From the NCBI RefSeq assembly GCF_014212055.1, contig NZ_JACJVO010000014.1, positions 1-50,235 of the forward strand: a stretch of DNA of 50,235 bases, read 5' to 3'. Source of the DNA: Cohnella zeiphila (GTDB lineage Bacteria > Bacillota > Bacilli > Paenibacillales > Paenibacillaceae). Positions within the stretch are counted from its first letter, which is position 1; each line of letters starts with the position of its first letter. This document shows, piece after piece, positions 35,516-43,521 of the stretch. A model generated the notes under the pieces. That model saw only the letters and a program-made list of their open reading frames with translations, did no database searches and was not told the origin of the DNA. A program made the translations under genes and the position numbers.

Positions 35516-36133
35516 CTAAGGTTCAGGATGACTTCTGGAAAGTGTGGAATTGCCGGTAGGCCAGGTGGAGAGCGCTTGCTCAGCAACAGCTTCTAGCATG
35601 TCGCGACTGAAGCCGGCCTTGGCCTGAACAGCCATACCATGGGTCACCGCCATCACGAATGCAGCTAGCGCGGTACAGTTAGCGGTCTCCGGCAGATCTC
35701 CCTCCTGCTTTGCCCGTTCGAATCGATCACGCAGCGACGCCTCTCCCTCCGCACGCGCATCGATCAGGGCAAGCCGAATCGGTTCGGCATCGTCCGAGCA
35801 AGCCAAGGCGCCGTTGATTCCTAGACATCCCCTGTGATCCGGGTAACGAGTATGCAATTCGGCCGCCCTGCGGAGGATGTGTGCAACCACCTCCCGCGAG
35901 GTAGGCAGATCCAACGCGGCCGGGATGAAATCCAGGTAACGCTCGTAGTAGCGAGCCAGCGCTCGGCGGAACAACGCTTCCTTGTTGCCGAACGCCGAGT
36001 AGAGCGCGGGTCGTTCGACACCCATGGCCTGAGTCAGGTCGGAGTACGACACGCCCTCGTAGCCTTTGCGCCAAAACACGCAAACTGCCGCGTCCAGTGC
36101 CTGATCCACATCGAATTCGCGTTTACGTCCCAT
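35516..36133 (-). CDS. TetR/AcrR family transcriptional regulator
   Basis: A 205-aa repressor. The helix-turn-helix lies in KGYEGVSYSDLTQAMGVERPALYSAFGNKEALFRRAL (in parts, residues ~25-60). The ligand domain contains GCLGINGALACSDD, which is common in the TetR subgroup that controls small oxidoreductase genes. GAGGTGAT precedes the ATG. It is divergent from the SDR gene and probably represses it and itself through the shared palindromes. Its GC-rich sequence differs from the AT-rich SDR gene it faces, hinting at separate origins. Confidence 0.9.
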   Translation of the reverse strand: MGRKREFDVDQALDAAVCVFWRKGYEGVSYSDLTQAMGVERPALYSAFGNKEALFRRALARYYERYLDFIPAALDLPTSREVVAHILRRAAELHTRYPDHRGCLGINGALACSDDAEPIRLALIDARAEGEASLRDRFERAKQEGDLPETANCTALAAFVMAVTHGMAVQAKAGFSRDMLEAVAEQALSTWPTGNSTLSRSHPEP

Positions 36134-36207
36134 CAGTCAGATCACCTCGCATTTTTTGTGACGGCCGAAATTAAAGGGGTTATGTCCGATTTTCATACTT
36201 TACGTTT

Positions 36208-36237
36208 ATCATAACACACGTTACAGAACGCTACCAA
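36208..36237 (-). promoter_or_regulatory. tetR promoter with overlapping operator
   Basis: Minus strand: -35 TTGGTA (36232-36237), 18-bp spacer, -10 TATGAT (36208-36213). The palindrome-like ATAACACACGTTAC (36211-36224) covers the spacer and -10, so binding would block tetR itself. Confidence 0.6.
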
Positions 36238-36345
36238 CTCCATCAGGCAAGGGCATCTACGGCAACACACGGTCGGTGAAATACTTTGCCGTCACCTAAC
36301 ATAACGTGACCCCAACTCCCTTGCCATAGAACAAAAAAATAAAAC

Positions 36346-36359
36346 GTAATGACCGTTAC
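36346..36359. promoter_or_regulatory. TetR-type operator upstream of the SDR -35
   Basis: GTAATGACCGTTAC, an imperfect palindrome (extended AACGT...ACGTT at 36343-36362), ending 5 bp before TTGACA. Confidence 0.65.
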
Positions 36360-36363
36360 GTTA

Positions 36364-36392
36364 TTGACAATTCACACCGGGTTGTATAACAT
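36364..36392 (+). promoter_or_regulatory. SDR gene promoter
   Basis: -35 TTGACA (36364-36369), 17-bp spacer, -10 TAACAT (36387-36392). An alternative -10 TATAAC at 36385 would need a 15-bp spacer. Confidence 0.6.
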
Positions 36393-36400
36393 CAATTAAC

Positions 36401-36414
36401 GTAACGATCGTTAT
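36401..36414. promoter_or_regulatory. TetR-type operator at the SDR start site
   Basis: GTAACGATCGTTAT, a near-perfect palindrome around the expected start point. It shares the GTAACGnnCGTTAC pattern with the other two sites. Confidence 0.65.
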
Positions 36415-36578
36415 GATACTCGGCCGATTTCCGGGGGAGGGCGTCCAGTGGCGTATGGGCTAAGCGAAAATTTTATTTTACAAAATGAGGTACTGCCTGC
36501 CAAATAGCTTTCAACCGGCGGGCGCTTAAAGTTTTTGCTAAAAAGCGATTAAAATTTCTCTTAAAAGGAGTAGGCAAT

Positions 36579-37361
36579 ATGTCGACGATTGAAGGAAAAT
36601 TCAGTGGCAAAGTTGCTTTGGTTACGGGGGCAAGTCGTGGGATGGGGGCTGAAATAGCCAAAAAATTAGCTGCAGGCGGAGCGGAATTTATAGGCGTCCA
36701 TTACGCCAGTAATAGGGATGCTGCTTTAAAAGTCGTTGAAGAGATTAAGGCGCTGGGCTCGAAGGCTGTGGCTCTGGAAGCAGAATTAACCACCGGTATT
36801 TCCGGTGTAAAAAAGCTTTGGGCTGCATTTGAAGATGCTGTTCGTTCGGAAATTGGATCTGTGCAATTGGACATCTTGATCAATAACGCAGGTATTGCAC
36901 CGGCCATTCCTTTTGAAGAAACGTCAATTGAGGCGTTCGAAGATGTCATTAATGTTAATCTTAAAGCTCCATACTTTCTTACTCAAGCAGCTGGCCCGTT
37001 TATACGGAACGGCGGACGAATCATTAATATTTCTACTGGCTTTACTCGTGTTGCCGGTCCAGGGCATTCCATTTATTCGGCTTCCAAGGGAGCCATCGAG
37101 ACACTTACTTTGGCGTTAGCTCCACATTTTGGATCAAAGGGTATTACTGTTAATGCAGTAAGGCCGGGAGTTACGAATACTGATATGAACAAGGATTGGC
37201 TCGCGATCCCGGAAGCTCATGCTGAAGCGGCTTCAATGACTGCTTTCGGAAGAATTGGCACCACTGAAGACGTTGCCGATGTAGTTGCGTTTGTAGCATC
37301 TGAGGAAGCGCGATGGATCACGGGACAATTTATTGATGCCACCGGAGGAACTAGGCTATAA
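36579..37361 (+). CDS. SDR family oxidoreductase, TetR-controlled
   Basis: A 260-aa classical SDR. Nucleotide-binding TGASRGMG, structural NNAG, catalytic Ser in NISTGFTRV and Tyr/Lys in YSASKGAIE, and C-terminal ITGQFIDATGGTRL. This FabG-like class reduces or oxidises small carbonyl compounds with NAD(P)(H); the substrate is not known. AAAGGAG precedes the ATG. The gene is visibly richer in A/T codons than its neighbours, a sign of transfer. It ends 3 bp before the right direct repeat. Confidence 0.92.
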   Translation: MSTIEGKFSGKVALVTGASRGMGAEIAKKLAAGGAEFIGVHYASNRDAALKVVEEIKALGSKAVALEAELTTGISGVKKLWAAFEDAVRSEIGSVQLDILINNAGIAPAIPFEETSIEAFEDVINVNLKAPYFLTQAAGPFIRNGGRIINISTGFTRVAGPGHSIYSASKGAIETLTLALAPHFGSKGITVNAVRPGVTNTDMNKDWLAIPEAHAEAASMTAFGRIGTTEDVADVVAFVASEEARWITGQFIDATGGTRL

Positions 37362-37364
37362 GCG

Positions 37365-37388
37365 CTTCTCCCGTACGCGACGGAGTAA
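37365..37388 (+). repeat. Right direct repeat (copy of rpsR 3' end)
   Basis: A 24-bp copy of the rpsR end including its TAA, with one base changed. It is out of any gene here and is followed by the presumed original rpsR terminator. Confidence 0.85.
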
Positions 37389-37401
37389 GCGATACGCTCC
37401 G

Positions 37402-37450
37402 AAAGCCTCTTCGGTCTACAGTCCGCTGTAGAGCCGAAGGGGCTTTTTTC
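37402..37450 (+). terminator. Strong terminator, probably the original rpsR terminator
   Basis: AGCC, TCTTCGG and CTACAG (37404-37421) pair with CTGTAG, GCCGAAG and GGCT (37426-37444) around a short loop, followed by six Ts. It lies just after the right rpsR-tail repeat. Confidence 0.85.
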
Positions 37451-37531
37451 GTTTTGCCGGCCCCTCGCATAAAAGGCCGCTTCCGAAGGAAACAGTAAAG
37501 TAAACTCGACAAGAGAAGGGACGTTTCGCTT

Positions 37532-37783
37532 ATGTTCGGTGCGATGCCGTACATTCTGATGGGTCTGGGCATTGTCGTTCTTATCGTGGGTACGGTCTAC
37601 TCCGTTTCGGTCATGCGCAGGGAGCAGCACCGGGAAATGGACCATGGCGCCGACGACATGGCGGCGGCTTCGGTAAGACACCCGATATCCTCCAATCCGA
37701 TTCTGGTCCTGTACATCATCATTCCGGTCGCGGCGATCGTGGGCGGCATCATTTGGGTTCTTTTCAGCCAGCAATCGGGCTGA
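37532..37783 (+). CDS. Small membrane protein, unknown function
   Basis: An 83-aa protein with two membrane segments: residues 5-27 (MPYILMGLGIVVLIVGTVYSV) and 59-78 (VLYIIIPVAAIVGGIIWVLF), with a polar, acid/base-rich loop between (RREQHREMDHGADD). GAGAAGGGA lies about 10 bp upstream. It is not a family I recognise. It may be co-transcribed with the next gene, 22 bp on. Confidence 0.65.
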   Translation: MFGAMPYILMGLGIVVLIVGTVYSVSVMRREQHREMDHGADDMAAASVRHPISSNPILVLYIIIPVAAIVGGIIWVLFSQQSG

Positions 37784-37805
37784 ATGAAGGGAGGGGGAAT
37801 CGTAT

Positions 37806-38129
37806 ATGGATCGCAGACGGTATTACGTCTCCGTTCAGTCCAAGAGCATCTTGGAAAACCAAGGGGACGGAGCCTACGAGTTCGAAGTGGACGCGACGCC
37901 CGAAGAGGTTCAAACCTTGCGTGACCTCTTCGCTGCACTGGAGATTCATGAATACGGGACGGCATTCCGAATCGCGCTTCAGCCCGGGCTGCCTTACCAT
38001 CATGACAGGCAGAACGATGCATACGACGACGATCTGAACGAAATTTACAACTTGCTCCATCGGATCGGCACGGAAGAGACGGTGCGGCATCTCGACGGAA
38101 TGCGATACGAACCGGGGCTCGAAGGCTGA
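37806..38129 (+). CDS. Conserved-looking cytosolic protein, unknown function
   Basis: A 107-aa protein without signal or membrane segments. The start RRRYYVSVQSKSILE and the acid-rich middle (ATPEEVQTLRDLFAALEIHEYGT, in part) look folded; HHDRQNDAYDDDLNEIYNLLHRIG is amphipathic. I cannot assign a family. GGGAGGGGG precedes the ATG. A terminator follows at 38199. Confidence 0.7.
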   Translation: MDRRRYYVSVQSKSILENQGDGAYEFEVDATPEEVQTLRDLFAALEIHEYGTAFRIALQPGLPYHHDRQNDAYDDDLNEIYNLLHRIGTEETVRHLDGMRYEPGLEG

Positions 38130-38198
38130 CAGGAGATAGGGCTTCTGTCCTTCTCTACGGAGATAAATCGTTTAAAAGAAGAAGAGCGGGAAGCGGGC

Positions 38199-38223
38199 GA
38201 AGCGGCTACGCTTCTTTTTTTGT
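38199..38223 (+). terminator. Terminator after the two small genes
   Basis: GAAGCG (38199-38204) pairs with CGCTTC (38209-38214) around GCTA, followed by seven or more Ts. Confidence 0.8.
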
Positions 38224-38521
38224 CGATTTCTGCCTCTATGGTTCAAATGGAGCGAAATTAGACCGATTTCTTAATAAAAAATTCGATTATCTCAGCCAAT
38301 TGATCCCGCGCTTAATAGGAAGCGAAATTTCAGGGGTGGATATCGGGCAGGATGTGGGAGGATATGGGAGGATCGGGCCGGATCGGCCGGGTAATCTCCC
38401 CTGAGCCCGGCTCAGCCCGGCTAAGGGGGCCAGATCGAGGGTGAGCCCCGGGACGGTTCATGTTACCCTTACACAAAGCTTTTCAAAAGCTTTTTCAAAA
38501 AAAGAGAAGGGAGCACAAGGA
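38224..38521 (+). promoter_or_regulatory. Leader region of the ehu-ect operon
   Basis: About 300 bp without a gene. Short direct repeats (GGGAGGAT twice near 38353-38375; GCCCGGCT twice near 38405-38422) and a GGCCG/CGGCC dyad are present. Just before ehuB is AAAGCTTTT-C-AAAAGCTTT (38475-38493), a 9-bp inverted repeat. No convincing sigma-A or sigma-B promoter was found, so the control of this stress operon is unclear. Confidence 0.45.
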
Positions 38522-39418
38522 ATGAAAAGAAGGTTGGTCGCTGGACTTTGCCTGGTGTCGTTGCTGACACTGGTCGGCTGCGGCAGCGGAGGAAACGCCG
38601 AAGGAAGCGGTGGCTCCGATGCGGCGCCATCGGGAGAAACGACGCTAGCCAAAGCCCAACGTCAGGGGTATGTCACGATCGGTTTCGCCAACGAAAATCC
38701 GTACGCGTTTGCGACGGCGGACGGCAAGCTGACGGGGGAAGCGGTCGAGGTGGCGAAGAAGGTTCTCTCCAATATGGGGATACCGGAAGTGAACGGCGTG
38801 CTGACCGAGTTCGGCTCGCTCATTCCCGGGCTGAACGCCAAGCGCTTCGATATCATTACGGCCGGGATGTTCATCAATCCGGAACGGGCGAAGGAAGCGG
38901 ACTTCGCCGATCCCGAGTACAGCATCGGCGAAGCGATCGCGGTGAAGAAGGGCAATCCGGCCAATCTTCACAGCTACAAGGATATCGCGGCTAACAGCAA
39001 GGCGAAGGTGGCGGTCATGAACGGAGCCGTCGAAGTCGAATATTTGCAAAAGTCCGGCATTCCCGACGCGCAGATCGTTACGGTTCCGGATCAGCCTTCG
39101 GCCATCTCGGCGCTGCAGGCCGGAAGGGTCGACGCGATCACCATGACGGGCCCGGCGCTGCAGGCCATGCTGGATTCGGCCGCGGACGACAAGATGGAGC
39201 GTGTGACGGACTTCGAGCAGCCCGTCATCGACGGCAAAAGCGTGCGCGGATACGGGGCGGCGGTTTTCCGCAAGGACGACGGCGAATTCCGCGAGGCGTT
39301 CAACGCCGAGCTTCAGAAGCTGAAGGATTCCGGAGAATTGCTGGAGATTCTGAAGCCGTTCGGATTCACGGAGCAGGAGCTTCCGGGAGACATGACCGCG
39401 GAAGAGCTCTCCAAGTAG
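38522..39418 (+). CDS. ehuB: Ectoine/hydroxyectoine ABC transporter substrate-binding protein EhuB
   Basis: A 298-aa lipoprotein (signal MKRRLVAGLCLVSLLTLVGC, lipidated cysteine at 20) that captures ectoines outside the cell. The mature part carries the EhuB pattern: GYVTIGFANENPYAF, GVLTEFGSLIPGLNAKRFDI, ITAGMFINPERAKEADF, QPVIDGKSVRGYGAAVFRKDD and LKPFGFTEQELPG. The ATG at 38522 follows a purine-rich AGAAGGGAG. It heads ehuBCDA-ectABCD. Since synthesis genes follow, it may also recapture leaked ectoine. Confidence 0.92.
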   Translation: MKRRLVAGLCLVSLLTLVGCGSGGNAEGSGGSDAAPSGETTLAKAQRQGYVTIGFANENPYAFATADGKLTGEAVEVAKKVLSNMGIPEVNGVLTEFGSLIPGLNAKRFDIITAGMFINPERAKEADFADPEYSIGEAIAVKKGNPANLHSYKDIAANSKAKVAVMNGAVEVEYLQKSGIPDAQIVTVPDQPSAISALQAGRVDAITMTGPALQAMLDSAADDKMERVTDFEQPVIDGKSVRGYGAAVFRKDDGEFREAFNAELQKLKDSGELLEILKPFGFTEQELPGDMTAEELSK

Positions 39419-39430
39419 CGGGGGCCGGCC

Positions 39431-40075
39431 ATGTGGCATCTGCTTCCGCCGCTGCTCGACGGTATGAAGACGACGCTGCTCGTCACGCTGTACAGCATCG
39501 CCGTCGCTCTCGTCCTCGCGTTCGCCGCGGGGTTCGGCCGGTTGTCGAAGTCCCGCACGGTGAGAGGCGTCACGCTGGTCTACGTCGAAGTGTTCCGCGG
39601 AACCTCGCTTCTCGTGCAGCTGTTCTGGATGTACTTCGCGCTTCCGCTGCTGCTGGACGTTCGAATTCCGGCGATGAGCGCCGCGGTGCTGGCGCTGGGA
39701 CTGAACTACGGGGCCTACGGGTCCGAGGTGGTCCGAAGCTGCGTGCTGGCGGTGCCGAAGGGGCAGACCGAAGCGGCGATCGCGCTCAATCTGACGCCAC
39801 GGCAAAGAATGCGCCGGATCATTCTGCCGCAAGCCTGGCGCATGATGCTGCCGGCCTTCGGCAATCTGCAGATCGAATTGCTCAAGGGGACCTCGCTCGT
39901 TTATCTGATTACGCTGAGCGACGTCACGTTCCGGGGCATGGTGCTCCGTTCGAGCAACATGACGGAGACGCCCGCCATTTTCGGCTGGATTCTGATCCTG
40001 TTCTTCATCGTCGCGTTCGCTTTGACCCGACTCATCCGGTTCTTTGAACGAAGAGCCGCAGTGGGGAGGGGATAG
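39431..40075 (+). CDS. ehuC: Ectoine/hydroxyectoine ABC transporter permease EhuC
   Basis: A 214-aa membrane subunit of the polar amino-acid (HisM/GlnP) family. It has FRGTSLLVQLFWMYFALP early and the ATPase-contact loop GQTEAAIALNLTPRQRMRRI. It begins 12 bp after ehuB. The EhuC assignment leans on context, as the two permeases are alike in fold. Confidence 0.88.
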   Translation: MWHLLPPLLDGMKTTLLVTLYSIAVALVLAFAAGFGRLSKSRTVRGVTLVYVEVFRGTSLLVQLFWMYFALPLLLDVRIPAMSAAVLALGLNYGAYGSEVVRSCVLAVPKGQTEAAIALNLTPRQRMRRIILPQAWRMMLPAFGNLQIELLKGTSLVYLITLSDVTFRGMVLRSSNMTETPAIFGWILILFFIVAFALTRLIRFFERRAAVGRG

Positions 40076-40078
40076 GCG

Positions 40079-40750
40079 ATGTGGGATTGGAGTTACGCTT
40101 GGTCGATCGTGCCGGAGCTGATCAAGGTCGTGCCGATCACGCTGATCGCCACGTTCGGCGGATTCGCCGTCGCCTGCCTGCTTGGCCTTCCGATCGCGCT
40201 AGCGCGCCGGGCGAGAAGCCGCTGGATTTCGTGGCCGGTTACCTGGGTCGCGGAATTTATCCGCAGCACGCCGCTGCTTATCCAGCTTATCGTGCTCTTC
40301 TACGCGCTGCCGAATTACGGAATCGTGCTGTCTCCGATGACCGCCGGCATTCTGGGGCTGGGCATTCACTACAGCACGTACTTGGCCGAGGTGTACCGAG
40401 GAGGAATCGAGTCGGTTCCGAAGGGACAATGGGAAGCGTCCCGGGCGCTGAATTTGACCAAAGCGCAAACGTGGCTGCGGGTCGTGCTGCCGCAATCCGT
40501 GCCGCCGACGATTCCCGTCATGGGCAATTATCTGATCGTCATGTTCAAGGAGACGCCGACGCTGTCCGCGATTACGCTGGTCGAGCTGCTGACGACGGCC
40601 AAGGCGATCGGATCGCATTCGTTCCGCTATGTAGAGGCGATTACGCTGGTCGGGGTGATCTTCCTGCTGCTCAGCTATCCTTCGGGATTGTTGGTGCGAA
40701 GGCTGGAGCTGCATTTGAAAAGAAGGGAGAGGAGCGTGGAAGCGAAATGA
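40079..40750 (+). CDS. ehuD: Ectoine/hydroxyectoine ABC transporter permease EhuD
   Basis: A 223-aa membrane subunit paired with EhuC. It has AEFIRSTPLLIQLIVLFYALP and the loop GQWEASRALNLTKAQTWLRV, and the ETPTLSAITLVELL segment. It starts 3 bp after ehuC. Its stop overlaps the ehuA ATG (ATGA), so the two are coupled. Confidence 0.88.
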   Translation: MWDWSYAWSIVPELIKVVPITLIATFGGFAVACLLGLPIALARRARSRWISWPVTWVAEFIRSTPLLIQLIVLFYALPNYGIVLSPMTAGILGLGIHYSTYLAEVYRGGIESVPKGQWEASRALNLTKAQTWLRVVLPQSVPPTIPVMGNYLIVMFKETPTLSAITLVELLTTAKAIGSHSFRYVEAITLVGVIFLLLSYPSGLLVRRLELHLKRRERSVEAK

Positions 40751-41682
40751 TCGGACAAACGGAAACGCTGCGGGAGACGGAACAGCCGGACGTCGCGCCT
40801 CCCGCGCCGGAGCGGCGCAGGGGGCCGGAGGAACCGGAGACGAACGTCAAGGAGGAGATTCGGCCGATCGTGCGCTATCGCGGGATCACCAAGTCGTTCG
40901 GCAGCCATCAGGTGCTGGACCGGATCGATCTGGACATCCGGCCGGGCGAGAAGGTGGCGCTGATCGGCCCGAGCGGATCGGGCAAGACGACGCTGGCGCG
41001 GCTGCTGATGACGCTGGAGGAGCCGACCTCCGGCACGATCGAAGTCGATGGAGAGCAGCTGTGGCATATGGAGCGCAAAGGCAGGCTCGTCCCGGCGGAC
41101 GAGAAGCATCTGCACCGGGTTCGGGGGAAGATCGGCATGGTGTTCCAGCATTTCAACCTGTTCCCGCATATGAACATTCTGCGCAACGTGACCGAGGCGA
41201 TGGTGCTCGTTCAGAGGATGCCGAAGGAGGAAGCCGAAGCGCGGGCGCTGGCGATGCTGGAACGGGTCGGACTGCAAGAACGGACGAAGCATTATCCCGC
41301 GCAGCTGTCCGGCGGGCAGAAGCAGCGGGTGGCGATCGCGCGGGCGCTTGTCATGCAGCCGAACATCATGCTGTTCGACGAGGTCACGTCGGCGCTCGAC
41401 CCGGAGCTCGTCGGGGAAGTGCTCGACGTGATCAAGAACGTGGCCGCCGAGGGAGAAATGGCGATGATGTTGATCACTCACGAGATGGATTTCGCCCGCG
41501 ACATTGCCGACCGGGTGCTGTTTACGGACGGCGGGCGCATCGTCGAACAGGGGACGCCGGAGCAAATCTTCGAAAATCCGCGGAGCGAGCGATTGCAATC
41601 GTTCCTGACCCGGTTCCGCGGCCGCCGCGCGGACGATGCCGGAACCTCCGCAGGCTCCATGACGGCGGCGGGGCGCGAATGA
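40747..41682 (+). CDS. ehuA: Ectoine/hydroxyectoine ABC transporter ATP-binding protein EhuA
   Basis: A 311-aa ATPase. Walker A GPSGSGKTT, signature LSGGQKQR, Walker B IMLFDEVTSALDPE, and the His-loop in LITHEMDF are all intact. The first ~45 residues are an unusual proline- and charge-rich extension (APPAPERRRGPEEPE) before the ABC domain. Its stop overlaps the ectA ATG (ATGA), joining uptake and synthesis genes directly. Confidence 0.92.
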   Translation: MIGQTETLRETEQPDVAPPAPERRRGPEEPETNVKEEIRPIVRYRGITKSFGSHQVLDRIDLDIRPGEKVALIGPSGSGKTTLARLLMTLEEPTSGTIEVDGEQLWHMERKGRLVPADEKHLHRVRGKIGMVFQHFNLFPHMNILRNVTEAMVLVQRMPKEEAEARALAMLERVGLQERTKHYPAQLSGGQKQRVAIARALVMQPNIMLFDEVTSALDPELVGEVLDVIKNVAAEGEMAMMLITHEMDFARDIADRVLFTDGGRIVEQGTPEQIFENPRSERLQSFLTRFRGRRADDAGTSAGSMTAAGRE

Positions 41683-42191
41683 GCGGCGCGCTGGGCTCGC
41701 TGCGCTTCCGGCCTCCCCGGGCGGAGGACGGCCGGAGGATGGCGGAGCTGGTCCGCGCAAGCGGCGAGCTGGACGTCAATTCCACGTACTGTTATGCGAT
41801 GCTGGGCCAATGGTTCAGCGAGACGTGCCTGATCGCGGAGACGAAGGAGGAAGGCCGGTTGGCCGGGATGGTGACCGGCTTCCGTCTTCCTTCCGATCCG
41901 CTGACGCTGTTCGTCTGGCAGATCGCCGTCGATTCGCGCTATCGCGGGCAGGGCGTCGCGATGGCGCTGCTGAACGAATTGACGGCCGAGCTGGACGTCC
42001 GCTTCGTGGAGACGACGATCTCTCCTTCGAACGGCCCCTCGCGGCGGCTGTTCCAGAAGTGGGCCGATTCGCTGCGAATGGCGATCACCGTGTCGGAAGG
42101 GTTCCGGGAGGGGATCTTCCTGGAACCCGGTCATGAGGCAGAGGAGCTGTACCGGATGGGTCCGATCGTCCGGGATCTCGAGAGCGACTAA
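41679..42191 (+). CDS. ectA: L-2,4-diaminobutyrate acetyltransferase EctA
   Basis: Acetylates diaminobutyrate to N-gamma-acetyl-diaminobutyrate, the second step of ectoine synthesis. 170 aa, GNAT fold: [33 protein letters not shown] [17 protein letters not shown], and the acetyl-CoA loop [15 protein letters not shown]. The C-terminal part has [15 protein letters not shown]. The ATG at 41679 overlaps the ehuA stop. Followed 20 bp later by ectB. Confidence 0.94.
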   Translation: MSGALGSLRFRPPRAEDGRRMAELVRASGELDVNSTYCYAMLGQWFSETCLIAETKEEGRLAGMVTGFRLPSDPLTLFVWQIAVDSRYRGQGVAMALLNELTAELDVRFVETTISPSNGPSRRLFQKWADSLRMAITVSEGFREGIFLEPGHEAEELYRMGPIVRDLESD

Positions 42192-42211
42192 GAATGGGGG
42201 GATCGGTTCAG

Positions 42212-43501
42212 ATGAACGGATCGCAATGGGCCAGCGGCAAGCTTCAAGTGTTCGAGACGATGGAGTCCGAGGTGCGCAGCTACATCCGCTCGTTCCCGAC
42301 GAAGTTCCGGCGAGCGTCCGGGTACCGGATGTGGGATACGGAGGGGAAGGAATACGTCGATTTTTTCTCCGGCGCGGGGGCGCTCAATTACGGCCACAAC
42401 CCGCCGGAGATGAAGCGGCTTCTGATTCAATACTTACAGGAAGACGGCATCTCGCACAGCCTCGATATGGCGACGGAGGCGAAGGAACGGTTCCTGCTCC
42501 GCTTCGGCGAGACCATTCTTCGTCCCCGGGGGCTCGACTACAAGGTGATGTTCCCGGGGCCGACCGGGGCGAATTCGGTGGAGAGCGCATTGAAGCTGGC
42601 CCGGAAGGCGACCGGCCGCCAGACCGTCATGAGCTTCACGAACGCGTTCCACGGCATGACGCTGGGCGCGCTCGCCGTAACGGGGAACAAGTTCAAGCGC
42701 AAAGGCGCGGGCGTTCCGCTCCATCACACCGTCACTTTTCCGTATGACGGTTATATGGGGCCGAGCGTCAACACGCTGACGTACATCGAGAACTTCCTGG
42801 AGGACAGCGGAAGCGGGATCTCGCTGCCGGCGGCGGTCATTCTCGAGACGCTGCAGGGAGAGGGAGGCTTGCAGGCGGCGAGCGGTCCTTGGCTCAGAGG
42901 GCTGGCGAACCTGTGCAAGCGGCACGGCATTCTGATGATCGTCGACGACGTGCAGATGGGCTGCGGGCGGACGGGAACGTTCTTCAGCTTCGAGCCGTTC
43001 GGCATGGAACCGGATATCGTCTGCCTATCGAAGTCGATCGGCGGCTACGGGCTGCCGATGGCGCTGACGCTCCTGAAGCCGGAGCTGGATCTGTGGGAGC
43101 CGGGCGAACACAACGGGACGTTCCGCGGGAACAACCTGGCTTTCGTGGCGGCGGCCGAAGCGCTGAGCTATTGGGAGAACGACCGGTTCGCGAAGGCGAT
43201 CGCCCGGAAGGGAGAGCAGCTGCGAAGCGCGCTGCTGTCGCTTGCGGACCGCTTCGGCGGAGAGGTTCGGGGACGGGGACTCATGCAGGGAATCGCGCTG
43301 GAGCCGGGGCTGGCGGAGAAGGTATGCGCGGCGGCGTTCGAGCGAGGGCTCGTCATCGAGACATCGGGTACGGACAGCGAAGTCGTCAAGGTCATGCCTC
43401 CGCTCGTCATCGACCCGGAAGGGCTGGACGAAGGGCTGGCCATTCTGCGAAGCAGCATGCAGCAGGTCGTCGAAGCGATGGGCGCGGCGGCAATCCGATA
43501 A
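42212..43501 (+). CDS. ectB: Diaminobutyrate--2-oxoglutarate transaminase EctB
   Basis: Converts aspartate-semialdehyde and glutamate to diaminobutyrate, the first committed step. 429 aa, class III aminotransferase: [49 protein letters not shown], and the PLP lysine Lys274 in [12 protein letters not shown]. The ATG at 42212 has GGGGG 10 bp upstream; another ATG at 42194 sits before that site. No aspartokinase gene accompanies the cluster. Confidence 0.95.
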   Translation: MNGSQWASGKLQVFETMESEVRSYIRSFPTKFRRASGYRMWDTEGKEYVDFFSGAGALNYGHNPPEMKRLLIQYLQEDGISHSLDMATEAKERFLLRFGETILRPRGLDYKVMFPGPTGANSVESALKLARKATGRQTVMSFTNAFHGMTLGALAVTGNKFKRKGAGVPLHHTVTFPYDGYMGPSVNTLTYIENFLEDSGSGISLPAAVILETLQGEGGLQAASGPWLRGLANLCKRHGILMIVDDVQMGCGRTGTFFSFEPFGMEPDIVCLSKSIGGYGLPMALTLLKPELDLWEPGEHNGTFRGNNLAFVAAAEALSYWENDRFAKAIARKGEQLRSALLSLADRFGGEVRGRGLMQGIALEPGLAEKVCAAAFERGLVIETSGTDSEVVKVMPPLVIDPEGLDEGLAILRSSMQQVVEAMGAAAIR

Positions 43502-43521
43502 CGAAAGGGGAGCTATCAAAC

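Larger units (their letters stand above)
36134..36578. promoter_or_regulatory. Divergent tetR/SDR control region
   Basis: 445 bp without genes. It holds the tetR and SDR promoters and three operator-like palindromes, described separately. The SDR leader is about 180 nt long and AT-rich, with no clear structure beyond the operators. Confidence 0.75.
35287..37388. mobile_element. Putative inserted mini-island with rpsR-tail direct repeats
   Basis: The last 24 bp of rpsR (35287-35310, ending in its TAA) are repeated at 37365-37388 with a single A/G difference. Between them are a terminator, a minus-strand TetR gene, its operators and an AT-rich SDR gene. After the right copy comes a strong terminator (37402-37450) that would suit the rpsF-ssb-rpsR operon. 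The most economical reading is that a ~2.1-kb segment entered at the end of rpsR and rebuilt that end. No integrase or transposase is present, so the mechanism is not known. Confidence 0.6.

Noticed and set aside
35350..35586. 78-aa minus-strand gene after rpsR
   Set aside because: Its start lies within tetR in another frame and its end is the terminator stem; kept only as a possible relic.
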